Of a stretch of 64,000 bases of DNA, positions 1-12,300 are shown piece after piece. Location of the stretch: the NCBI GenBank assembly GCA_011037195.1, contig JAAEAF010002403.1, positions 62,001-126,000 of the forward strand. The letters are read 5' to 3'. Made by a program: the position numbers and the translations under genes. Below the pieces are notes generated by a model. It searched no databases. It had not been told where the DNA came from and saw nothing but the letters and a program-made list of their open reading frames with translations. This DNA comes from Triatoma infestans (Eukaryota > Arthropoda > Insecta > Hemiptera > Reduviidae). Position 1 is the first letter of the stretch; every line of letters starts with the position of its first letter.

Positions 1-439
1 ATATTTGATTTAAGTCGTATGATGTTTGTAAGCCATTAATATGTACGAGTCTTCACGGATTGAAAAGGAAGTATAAACCAGCGGCTGGGAGATTGAAAAC
101 TCTTGGCATCTTTGCCACAGAAGTAGAGAAATGTGTTGCAGAACTTAAAGCTAGCACTTGAAGCTTCACAAAATCACCCTTACCTATCACAGTCAGATTC
201 ACTGATTCGCAAGCAGCTATCCCTTTCCTTGCCCCCGCAAGGGGTATATGTGTTATGCAGTTACTTGGGGAATAGTGACCGCACGGGTTACCACAGCTCA
301 GTACTCCATGCACTTCATCAGAACAGTAAACAGTACACTTAAACAACATACATTTTACACTTTACAGACAAGGGCAAACTCAGTACACAAACTAGGGTCT
401 CCGTTCCTAGTTAATTGGCTAAAGCCAAGGGAGAAGGAC

Positions 440-635
440 GGAATTAGCTGAGTGGTAGCGCGCTGGACTAGCAACGCGGAGGTCCCGGGTTCTCGAATCC
501 ACCATGCTGCTCTTAGATTTTTTTCTTCCTAGGAGCCTCTATAACACATCTCCGGTGATGGGCAGTGCAAGAGAACGCTATTTGGAGGAGTAGATCTTTA
601 AGGTCGCAGTGCAATAATCCCCTACAACAATTACA
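440..635 (+). mobile_element. SINE family 1, copy 1 (tRNA-derived)
   Basis: The head resembles a tRNA gene, with an A-box-like stretch around TAGCTGAGTGGTAGCG and a B-box-like GGTTCTCGAATCC that has an inserted base. The body contains TTCCTAGGAGCCTCT, and the tail reads GCAGTGCAATAATCCCC. The same body and tail recur at about 17750 and 41320. It is not a working tRNA because the B-box is broken and the acceptor stem does not close. Confidence 0.8.
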
Positions 636-689
636 ATATATCCCTTTGCTTGCAGATGATGCAAGAAGTGAATCCTCAGAAGTCCTAAA

Positions 690-1010
690 ATGGCGGCAAT
701 TGATAAAAATTGCAACAGACCGCGGCATCGAAAAAGGTTTTCCACTGGATACCTGAACATTGTGGCTTGCATTGGGATGAAGAAGCGGACCGATTGGCTA
801 AGGAAGGTTTGTAGATGGAGCAACCTAACAATAACCCTCTCAATCGAAAAGCGCTAAGAGAATGATAAAAGCTAAATTAATCTCCCGAGTAAACTTTTGG
901 TACCCTGCAACCTGAGGAGATAGTGAGGCACAAAGATCTGGTGATGATAGTCGTGAAACTTCTCAGAAGAGGAGGGTTCACATACTAGACCATCGGGGAT
1001 GCTATCCCAA
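690..1010 (+). pseudogene. LINE RNase H remnant
   Basis: One frame at about 748-812 reads WIPEHCGLHWDEEADRLAKEG, the end of the ribonuclease H domain found in some LINE polyproteins. Stops and frameshifts surround it. A similar decayed fragment lies at about 61880-62040. It is clearly non-functional. Confidence 0.7.
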
Positions 1011-1014
1011 GCCT

Positions 1015-3041
1015 ATGGTAGCTGAGGTCCTGGGATATTGCCCACCCGAGTTGTTAATCCAATCTAATCACCCGAATGAATGCACTTTATTATGATAAGT
1101 CCGAGGGAAAAATGTGGGAGAGGATAAGTGAGCCAAATAGACAAAGACATCGGGACCTTCCAAGACTTAGAATGCTGAATTAAAATAAAATTCGGCATGT
1201 CTAACGACCCAAATTGTCCATTGTACGACATAGGCATATTTTGACGGCAGAACATGGGTGGCCTTCCATGGAGGACATTTGATATATATATTTAGGCAGT
1301 ATAATCGGTATATTGAAAAAAATAAGGTTAATGAAAAGAAAATATTCAAAGAAGATAATAAATATTAATAAAGAGAAATATTCAAAGATAATAGATAAAT
1401 ATTGAATAGTAATTTGTAATAAATAATTTATGATGGATAAAAAAATTGTATCAGTGCAGCACTTTTGGTCGACGAATTTTTGTCGAGTCAATGACGATGT
1501 TATGTATGTCCAGTTAATAGAACAGTGTCAATATGTATTGGGTATGATAAAGGAGAGGAAATGGTTTGTCTTCGGATTAATAAACTAGATATAGCTGAAC
1601 ACTGCATAATGTAAAAAGTGACACTGACTGCTTTGGACGTTACACTAAAATGGTAGAGTATGGTAGAGTGGTAAAGGGTAAGATAGATGACACGTTGTGA
1701 CTGGCGAATGAACTGTGTTATATATCTACCTCCTGTCGCTGTATTTATGTAGTTTCTCCCACTCTAGTCCGAGAGAGTGTTCCTATCATTTTTGTCTCTC
1801 TTTCTCTGCAATGGATCGCTCTCTTTGGATCCTATTAAAGGCAGTAAGGAGCGTTTGAAAAGCGCAGTACAATACTGTGCAGCTATAAAGTGTTTGACGG
1901 TTTGGTAACGTTTAGGCGTAGGAAAAAAAAATGTTAAAGAGCCTATTAAGATATGACCTTTTTTTTTTTTTTTCAATTTGTGGTTAATGATGAAACCAAT
2001 CTGAAATTTCATTAAGTAAATAGGTTCTCATAGTTCTTTTAATATCTATTTCTTGAGATAAAAATCTAATATTAAATAGAAAAATACATGGTCATCAAAA
2101 AAAAAAAAAGGTTAAACACGTGGATCTTTCAATGAGTTATTTATTTCTTAATTGCAATATTTTCAATTTATTTCTAGTAAGGTGATTATAAAAAATATAC
2201 ATATAAAAAAAAATATTTATATACAAACACTTATGATACAAAAATTACGAAAAATACAGTATTTACCTATAAAGAAATAAATTGTAAAATTACATAATAT
2301 AAAACTATTGCACCTATCTCTAATAATTAAGGCACAATTTTTAATACAAAAAAATTCCTCGAATGAAATATTTTTATATTTTCAGTGCCAATCACAGATT
2401 TATTTCTTAAATTTTTTTATTATTTTTAAAAAAGGAATACAAAAATTTAGAAAAATATACATTATTTTTTTACATATTGTTTATTAGAATTATATATTTA
2501 TATACAAATTAAAATTAAAAATGTTTTATTTATTAATATATATATATATATGATTATAAATTATATTATTTCTGAGATCATTATAAAATTATTTTATTTA
2601 ATTATTTATTATAATCTAATATTTTTTCACTGGATTAGTCTATAAAGTTTTTTTCTTCAGAAATAAATGCACTTTAGATGTGTTCCCATGTGGAATGACT
2701 TCCCCTGCTATAGAAGCCCTTAGGCTCGTCCAGATTTTCCTACTCGCGAAAACATATGCGATTCCGGAGTAATTTACATTGCAAGCAAAGAAAAAAAATA
2801 ATCTAGGCGAACATTAAGAGCTTGAGGAAACTCTTTTGGATTCGCACGATGACTGTGCAACAAAAATAAAAAAGGGGCTTATCTTTAAGCCAAAGCTGGA
2901 AGACGAACCTTGAAGTGAATTTCCAAACAGATCAAGGCTGGACCATAATTCAAAACAGGTTCTAATTTATTCCTGTCATAAAAGTAATTATAAAAAAAAA
3001 AAAAATAATAATAATTACTATCTTATATATATAAAATTATT
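1015..3041. other. AT-rich stretch without recognised genes
   Basis: The sequence is strongly AT-rich from about 1900 to 2700, with many A/T homopolymers and a TA run near 2535. A GC-richer piece at 2700-2940 has no open frame I recognise. It lies 3' of tailless and may include its 3' UTR and terminator. Confidence 0.6.
2966..2971 (-). promoter_or_regulatory. Possible tll polyadenylation signal AATAAA
   Basis: An AATAAA hexamer on the minus strand lies about 70 nt beyond the tll stop. The region is so AT-rich that chance matches are common, so this is only positional support. Confidence 0.3.
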
Positions 3042-3301
3042 TTATGGTCCATTAGATTTATACATATCGCAGATAATTCTTTCAATAGTTACTGGGCCAA
3101 TTGTTCTTCTAAAAAACATTTCTTCAATAACCCTAGGTGATACTAACCGTAGACCAGGTAAGGCTAATAACAGTTTTCCAAGTCTATATGGTTGATCCGG
3201 ATAGGCGGTGCTTATATATTTACTGAGAGCTAAACTGGTTTGATCTTGTAAAGCGGCCACACCGGCAACATCGACCAAAGTCTTTCCTTCACCTTCTAAT
3301 G
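3042..3301 (-). CDS. tll: tll last exon: end of the ligand-binding domain and stop
   Basis: The exon begins after TATCTAG and ends at a TAA stop at 3044-3042. It encodes [14 protein letters not shown], the dimer-interface helices ([20 protein letters not shown]) and the C-terminal [12 protein letters not shown] and [14 protein letters not shown]. The last segment corresponds to the short AF-2/helix-12 region of Tailless. The protein ends a few residues after it, as in the family. Confidence 0.95.
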
Positions 3302-6300
3302 CTAGATAAACAAATTGTTTTTATTTAAAAAAATATTGTTCTGATAAGCAAATAATTAAGATTAATAACTAGACACAAAAGACATTTTATCAGATTAGAT
3401 TGTTCAATACTGTAATGTACCGAATTGAAGGTTTTTTGCTATTAAGAAAATAGGGTTTCCATATGGGACATTGTCAACTCAAGAGGTTACTTGAAGAAAC
3501 GGCTTAGAACACGATAGAACCTGCAGATTCTTGGGGAGATGGAGGAGAGATTCTAATACACCTCCTAAAGGACTGCGAAACTATCATCCAAAAAAGGTTC
3601 AGAAACCTGGACTCCTACCAGGTGATAGAGAAGGATATATCCTCCATAGAACCTTCCTAGTTCCTGGCTTCCTTGGGGAAATTAATACGGAAGGGTTGAG
3701 AGATTGAGATGTCTTATCCCAGCATCGGTAGCGGGCCCAGTAGAACTCTTCTGGTTGCAATGCACTATATATCCCTTAAAAAAAACATTGAAATTTTCTC
3801 CGAGATATTGTCCTTTATTAATATGTGAAAAAACCCGAAAAGGTTGTAATTGTAAAGTATTTGTGATTTATTGAGATATATATATATTTATATAAAAGGT
3901 ATTTATAAAAGAGGCAGGGAACAAATACCGAAGGTCATAACCTAGGCTGAGTGCGTCAATCCTCGAATACTAGATAATATTGTTAATTTTTTATTATTCC
4001 TTTTTGAAATTCATTGAAAATAAATTGTTGCCGTTTCAATAAATACATCCTTTCCTGTGAGGATGGGAAGTAGGACGAGAAGCCTAACAAGGCTCAATCT
4101 CTGCAACGTAGAAAACGTATTGTTGCTCGCCTGCCAGGCGATGTTGTAGCCTCTGTAAAGCTGTCAAAATGTCTGGTAGAAGAGAGTATATATGTAGGAA
4201 GTTAAGATTTTGTTTTAGACCTAAACCCAAATAATTGCACAGGCTCCCTTTATAGGTGTATGAATGCTGAATGGTCTAGTGTAAGTGTTTATCGTATTGT
4301 TAGGCTGAGACGACACTCTGTAGGAACGCCAACGGAAAAAAATTAAGTGATTTGTTTTTGTTTAATTGCCTGGGTTGGTTACTTCATTTTACAGCCATCG
4401 ACCAATTTTGTAGTGTTCGCCCATCAACCATGTGATATGACATAAGTTTATCAAGATAACTTGAAAATGGCTACGCCTAAAAACGCCAGTGATAACAAAA
4501 TGAAAATAGACTACCATGAAGAAAAGTTTTACATTTCTATACTGAAACTTCTTCAGTAAATAAATCCCGACGCTGACGCCAGCCTATTGCATTACAGAGA
4601 GAAGAAGGGACAGATTTAGAATATAAGTCTTTTTATTATAATATTATGTATTAATAAAATTATTAGAATATTGTTTTGCAATAAACGGAGAATTACCTAC
4701 ATAACTACTATTGATTAACATTTGCTTGATTAGGTATACGATTTTGTAAATTTATTACTTGCCCAACTCACAAGTGATTAATAACATTTTTATTCACTTC
4801 CAATGTGGGATATATAAACATAATGTTTATATTGTAATATAAATAAATATAAACCTAATTTGATCGTTTCGTGAATAAATAATTAATTGATATCAGCGTA
4901 AAAAAAAAAAAAAAAAAAAAATTAAGTAGATAATAACAAAGGAAAAAGCCAACAAAATTCAAAATGGTGGTATGCTTTTTTTACTTTTTTATAATTGCTC
5001 TGTATATTATTATATAAATAGTAAAGAATACGTATCTCACATACCGGTTATTAACGATCTTTTTTTTACTGGAAATCATCAACACAAACAAACAACTTTG
5101 TATTTGTCCGACAGACAGACAGAGATCTGTATCAGTGTCCGATTAATTAATGGTATATTCAATACACTCACGGAAGATAATTTCTTGACTCAACTTATTG
5201 AATTATTTTTTTTTATTTATTTAATCATTCATATTATTTAACTTCCACCCCCAACCTTCCTTTACTTACACACTTATATCATTTCCAAATATAGTAATGA
5301 CCTTCAAATTAAACGTCACTTTTTTTTTCTTTCTTTTTAATTGCAATATAAATAATAGAGCACAATAACTAGAATAATAATAATAATAAAAAACTAATTA
5401 TAACATACCAGTTTTAAAAAGGAGTACAGCTCTGAGACAAGCAAATTCATGATGATCCAATGAAAGACTTCTCAATTTTGCCAGACAATCTTGAAATAAG
5501 GCAGCTTCGTGTATTAATGAAGATGATTGGGCATCTGTTGTTGATGTGGACCTTTGGGCTAATAATTGTGTGAGATCCGTTGGTGGTAATAATTGAGCCC
5601 AACCTAATAGAAATAATTCCCGCCAACTTTCCTCTAATAAGGTTACCTGGAATCATTATATTTGGCAGATTTGTGAATATGTTTTGATGTCTATTGTTCA
5701 GATAATTTTTTGGAGAAATAATTAAATTATTCTATAAAAATTAAGTTTCCGTATATAACTATTTTATTTCAACTTACTTGATCTTTCATATTAAGTGTAG
5801 TAAACGCTGGAACATGTCTTGCCCATCTAACATTCATAAACAAAAGTCTAGCTGCAGTTTCGCAAATAGATTCCGGTTCGCTCAGCGCTTCAGTTCCCTA
5901 TTTTAACATTTTAGAGCAACTACGATTAGTACTTAAATTAGTGCTACTCCACTACTTTATAAAGCGCTCAATCTTTGCATCACTAAATTTAAATTTTTCG
6001 TTTCATTGGGCAAAAAAATTATCCCTTGCAACAGAACATTTAATAGTTTTCAGTTTATTACTTTCTCTTATTCCTAGTAAGAGGAAGTATTGTAATCGTG
6101 TCAAATTTTCGATATTGAGTTTTCACCGGAAATATCGGTTTTGAGGTCCCGTGAGTCCAAAAAAGTGGTTTTTAGCAAATGGTCTGTGTGTGTGTGAACA
6201 GCATAGCTCAAAAAGGAAAAATCGTAGAAAGTTCGAACTTGATATTCCGTTTAGATATTTCAATGGAATCCGACAGTGGGTCATCTGTCAAAATTCCTCA

Positions 6301-9300
6301 ACCGGAAGTACCACTTTATTAGTTGTTTTTTTTTACGTTTTTGTGATTTTCTCAAAAAAAAAAAATGGCTCCAACGATTTTCTTCAAACTTGGTATATGA
6401 ACTACACATACAAAGAGCTACAACTTTTATTTGAAATGTTTCTCCGGGAAAATTCATTTAAGGGCACTTCTGGGGGAGGGGTGGGGTTAGGTTTTCATTT
6501 AAAGTGCCATTTCAGTTTATTAGACAATTCTGCCGTCTAATGGTAATTAGAATTGAATATGTTGTTGAAATTCCGAGTTTGAAAAAAACGGATAACCGGA
6601 AGTAAGTTTACTTTACCACTTTATACTAAATGATTTTTTTCACTTTTTCGCGATTTTCTCAAAAAATGGCTGTGACAATTTTCTTGAAACTTATAATATA
6701 AACTAAACATCATTTATTTAAAACATTTCTCTGGGAAGATTCATTTAAGGGCACTTTTAGGGGAGGTGTGGGGGCTTACAGCTTTCTCTAAAGTGCTGTC
6801 ATAGTTGATTATACAATTCTATCATCCAAAAAAAAATTAATTACAAATAAATAGATGGCCAAAATTCCGAATTTCAAGAAAATTAGTAAACCGGATGTGC
6901 GCTTTTACTGAACAGTTTTTGTTTCAGTTTTCGGCGAATTTCGTTAAATTTGGTACACAAACTATAAAATTTGTCAGTTATAATTTTTAAGAACTGGAGT
7001 AAGAGAAAGTTGTGTGAGTGTTTCACACCAGATTTTTTTTAGATAAAGCCTTGCAGGCGATCAATTTTTTTTTTTTTTTTACTTTCTCTTATGAGTTATA
7101 ATTCGAGTTTTCATCAGAAAGTTCCTTGAGTACGGAAAAATTGTTTTTAGCCAATGATCTGCATGTGTGTGTGTGTGTGTGTGTGTGTGTTTGTGTGTAT
7201 ATATGAACAAAATATCTAAAAAACGAAATCTCGCAAGAAGCTTAATATTTGGTATCCCCGTTTAAGTACTATCACACGCATATTATACGAAGTTTTTTCC
7301 GGGCAAAATCCATTACTCCGGATGTAAGACTTCACTGACTGTTTTTTTTTTTCAATTTTCGCAATCTTCTCGAAAAATCTCCAACGATTTTTCATAAATA
7401 ATACTAGCATTAGACAGTTTTAGAATTCTGTAGAGGTTATTCAACTTCACTCAAGACAGTGTGGATATTTTTTTGTTTTTTTGTTCCTGACTCATCAACA
7501 CCAAGTTTATGTGAGACTGATATATTTTAGGGTTTCCAATTTTTAATTAAATTGGAATTTCCTGAATGAAAGCGGAAATTCCAAAATATAATGAACAATC
7601 TAGTTTTTCTCTTTATTAGCATTCATTAATGAGATCATCTAACCACAAAAATGTTTCCTTTATAAAACTCTAACTTTCCTTAGTTATTTATTTTATTTTA
7701 TTTTTTCTACAAAAGATAATGAACTTACCATGACTGACGAGGGTGGTGGATAAAAGTAGCGTTGTGGAGATACTGATAAATTTGGTATTGATAGGTCAGA
7801 TGGTGATGCAGAACTAGTTGGTTCTTCCTTCATCATTAATATCTGCCTTCGTAATGTTGAATTTCTAGGGCCTCGCTCATGTTGTACAGCTGATATAAAT
7901 ATTAAAAAAAAAAAAAGAAAACAATTTTTGGAATCATTTAAATATGTATTTTAATAATAATAATAAAAAAAAAGAAAGATTAAAAATCAGAAATATTAAT
8001 CAGCTTACCATCTCTGTTCATGCCAGCTTCAAGACATTTACGTAATCTACATGCCCGACATTGATTTCTATGGGTTTTATCTACTAAACAGGTACCATCA
8101 CCTTTTGCTTTGCAAACATATTGTCTATTTCGGCGTATTGATCTCTGTAAAAATGAATAATTTATATACTTATTTAATACGATAAAAATTATGGTAAGAA
8201 TTGTTTATGGGAAAAACTGTTTAAATTAGCCCAGTGCAATTAAATATTAAGATATATTGTTTTTAATAAAAAACATCAGATGAATTTTATGTCTGAGAAT
8301 TCGTACCCAGTACAACATTTACGAAACTAAAAAAGATGATCGTAGTTATAGAATAACAAAATAGAGGTGTACTTCCCAGATGCTGGCTGAGAGTTTGTTT
8401 TAGTTCAAAATGCAGGAATATAAATATCTAATATCTAGTACAGGATGGAAGAGCTGTTAAATTCTTTAGGTCATTAACTCTATCCTGTAATTCAGGTTCT
8501 TAGTTGTGTGTACAGAATGGTAAATATCGCAAGCTATACCGGCTAACGTTCTCTTAAGAAGTTGTGGTGGTTCGTTCCGCAGACCTGGAAAGCATCAGAG
8601 ACATTTTCCGTGGTAGCCTGCTTCATTTTGTGGTCATCGACCGGTTTCGGGCGTTCGCCCATCTTCAGGATGCGTTTTTCAGGCAGTGTGACAACACAGA
8701 CTTGCACAGAGCAAATTTAGTTTACACACTCAATTTACTTGTAAAAATAGTTAAGATACTTAGCCTCACTGGCTCTATAGTTGTTGGGTGGTTGGTTCCG
8801 CAGAGCTGGAAAGCATCAGAGACATTTTCCGTGGTAGCCTGGCTTCATTTTGTGGTCATCTTGCCGGTTTCGGGCGTTCGCCTACCTTTAGGGTGTGTAA
8901 ACTAAATTTGCTCTGTGCAAGTCTGTGTTGTCACACTGTCTGAAAAACGCATACTGAAGATGGGCGAACGCCCGAAACCAGTCGATGACCACAAAATGAA
9001 GCAGGCTACCAAGGAAAATGTCTCTGATATTCTCTAAGAAGATTGGGTCATACCAAGTATACTGCTTGAATCTTCTAGTAGAAGAAATTCTTGACAAAAG
9101 GAAGAGGTAATGTTGGCAAGCATCCTTATTTAAGATGACGGAGGAAAAAGGACACTTATTGAGCTTTTTAAGCAACGGATTAAATGCAGAAGAGATAGAT
9201 CTTGAAGAAGTGTGAGGCCTCTTCTACTATTGAAAAGAAAATAGATATCTTTATGGAAATAGAACTATAGAAAATTATAGAGGAAGGTTAGAAAAGTTCT

Positions 9301-12300
9301 ACAGTGATCCTTCTCAGCGGATATTTGAGGGCAAGTGAGCTTCTTCGGTTGTCCGCTCTTGAAAGAAAGAAAAGGGGTCATAATAAATAATTAATCAGCA
9401 ATGGATCGGGCAATTGAATTCGCTTGTGGCATAAATATAGAACACCACTTCATATGGTCTTTGGGAATCGTGAAAAAAAAAGTTTTAAATTTTATGTATA
9501 AATTAAGTAAAGTAATGCCTACTTTGTCAGGCGGGCTTAACGTCCATCTACCAAATTAGGTGTCGTGGACGGGGGCCGAAGCACCTACCTGTAACATTTT
9601 TCATACCAATATAAAATTTAGCAGTATAACGCAGGATCGAACTGGGGTCCTCCCACTTACAAGTCAATGTTCATAACCACTATACCAACACCCGCCCCTA
9701 AAAGTATAAATTAAGTTCCTCAATTATTTTATTTTCCTAAGAAAATTTACAAAACTAGGACAAGAAAATGAGAGGAATGTAGGAAAAAAGAAAGAAACAA
9801 AAATCCAAGATAGAACCAGAAGGACAAAATTGCAATAAAATACGACAGTACACTCCTCAGACTTTTAATTCACACTTTATTGACATCTTCAAATGTTAGA
9901 GATGAAGAAGCTATAGTTTATTATAATTTGTTTTTTTTTTTTTTTAACTCTTAATATTATTCATTTTCTAAACACTTATCTGATCTACCTTTAAGTTTAC
10001 AACTTATTACAAAATGTAATAAATATGTAAATAATGAATGATGAAAACAAGCTATAAGGAAGTTTTATCTAGTTAAAAAAATAAAAGTAAAAATGTCTCA
10101 GAATTATATAGGCTACTGTTCGAATGTTTATTGTATGAATAACCAATTCTATTAATAACCTGCATATGTATGTTGACATCATATTATAAATATTTGAAAA
10201 CATATCAACAGTTAACCAATTTAATTTAATTATAAATTTAAACATAAAGTTTACCCATATCCTCAGGTTATGTTTTGTTAAATATGATAATATAAATAAA
10301 TAAATAAATAAATTAAAAAAATTGAAAATATAAATAAAAATTACTAAGAATGATTTGCTACTTATATAATGGCTTATAAATTTATTTTTGCCACTTTTTT
10401 TTGTGTGAATTACGCATTAATTATAATACTGTCATTACTTATAATTTACAATTAGGGAGCTTACTTTTTTTGTAAAGATTATTTATTAATTTTTTTGAAT
10501 TTTTTTTTTGCTTATAGATAACTTATAAAACATTCGGTTTACTTTTTCACTTTTAAAGCAATTCTCAATTTGAATTAGATAATTTTTTTGTCTAAAGCAG
10601 CATTTTTTTCAACACATGTCTGTATGAATATATGAATAATGGTGATGCTATTATATTAAAAATCCCGTGTGAAACACTCACACGACTTTCTCTTACACCA
10701 GTTAATAGTTATAGGGTGCCTAGTTTTTCCAACTCTAATGTATAACGCTTTTTCTTATTATAATTTATTTGTTTAATTGCCCTAATAATTAGAATAGAAT
10801 AGAAGTGGGGGGGGGGAGCCTCATTCCACTGCGACCTACAAATTGAGGTCTATTGTGGATCCCCTTAAGTTACAGAACAGCCCCCAGCTTTGCCCTCCTA
10901 ATCAATCCTAGCAAAGCTGAGAGCGGCTCCGTCATGAAGCTTCCAGCTTCGGGATTGCCCGTCCCCAATTGAAGAAACCTAATCCTCGCCAGGCCGGCGC
11001 ACTCACAAAGGATGTGCGCCGGGGTCTCCTCCTCTACCTTGCAGAATCGGCATACCGCACTATCCGCAAGTTGTAGGTGGTGCATGTGTCTATTCAGCCT
11101 ACAATGCCCTGTTAGTAGACCCACAATTAACCTTATATCCCTTCGGGTCTGGCTCAGTAGGTCTCTGGTAAATTTAGGCAGATGTCTTTTAATGAAGAGC
11201 TTTGCCTGCCTCTGTCCAGGTGTTCCCTCCCACCAACGCAGACGCTGATCTTCTAACCAACACCTGATAGAAGTTTGGATGAGACTCCTGGACAAGCCGC
11301 AGAAGGGTTCGGGGCCTGTAAAGGAATCCTGCGTACCCTCCCTCGCTAGGGCATCCGCCCTCTCATTGCCCAGGAACACCGCATGTCCCGGCACCCAGGC
11401 GAGTGTCAGTTTATTCCGAGTACCCACCTCGGTGAGGGCAAGTAGGCAGTCCCACACCAGTCTTGAGACTATTTGGGCGTGAGGAAAGTGCCTTCAGGGC
11501 TGCCTGACTGTCGGAGTATATGGCCACTCTTCTACCCACTATCCTTTTGCCCTAATAATTAGTTCGATTCCTTGTTTTTTAAGTTGTTATGAGATACTAG
11601 ATTTCGATTGAAATAGTTCATACGTAGAATACCATCCATCTTTTTAATATTCTTTCAATACTTTGTGGATTGCGTCACATACATAAAGTTGAGAGCAATA
11701 TTCGCTAAAAACTGCAGGTCGAAGAAAACTTTTTATGGGAGTTTAACATCAATTTTATGTTGTCCCACTAGTCTGCACGGCCAAAATTCAAAATGGGACT
11801 CTTGAATTGCCGCCTAATACTCTTCTTTTTTTGCCTTATTTGCCAACAATGGAATGAAAATTCTGAAATTTTTCTTTATAACTCACAGTATTATAAAACA
11901 GTAAATATTATGGTAAAAATAACTTGATATTTTTTCATTTTTTTTTTTTTAAACGTTTTATGGCACAATTTGTAAAAAATTAATAAAAAAATGTCTAAAC
12001 TAGTTTTTTCAAAGAAATAATTAGCTATATTAACCATCAGAATATAGAACAGAAGGTGTGAAATATGGATGTATATTAGGCTAAACAAAAATTTAGAATT
12101 ACCATATTGATCACGCCCATATTTGGTACCCTTATTTCTACACTGTGATTGGTTAATTATTTATTTGAAAAATCTAGTTCTGCAATAAAATTTTGTTTAT
12201 AAAAAATATGCAAAAAATCAAGTTATTTTTAATATATTATTTACTGTTTAATATATAATTAATGTAAGTTATAAAGAAAAAAATTCCGCATTTTCATTCC

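Larger units (their letters stand above)
8562..9029. mobile_element. Family A hammerhead palindrome P1 (in tll intron)
   Basis: Three arms of the same ~150-bp unit are present: 8562-8723 (minus), a decayed one at 8780-8893 (minus), and 8894-9029 (plus). They share TGGTTGGTTCCGCAGAGCTG at the outer end and CTGTGCAAGTCTGTGTTGTC near the centre. Outer flanks TTCTCTTAAGAAG and TTCTCTAAGAAG look like a target duplication with one indel. The unit has no coding capacity. Confidence 0.85.

Noticed and set aside
440..500. tRNA gene in the SINE head
   Set aside because: The D-arm and B-box look tRNA-like, but the acceptor and anticodon stems do not close and the same unit recurs with a long body, so it is a SINE.
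6151..6540. 129-residue frame and similar frames at 12958-13329, 27216-27515, 51658-52056
   Set aside because: They are translations of the 1-kb repeat. The frames differ in length and phase between copies with no conserved start or stop, so coding is unlikely.
8562..9029. CRISPR-like repeats
   Set aside because: The repeats are inverted, of uneven spacing, without unique spacers of equal length, and the genome is eukaryotic.
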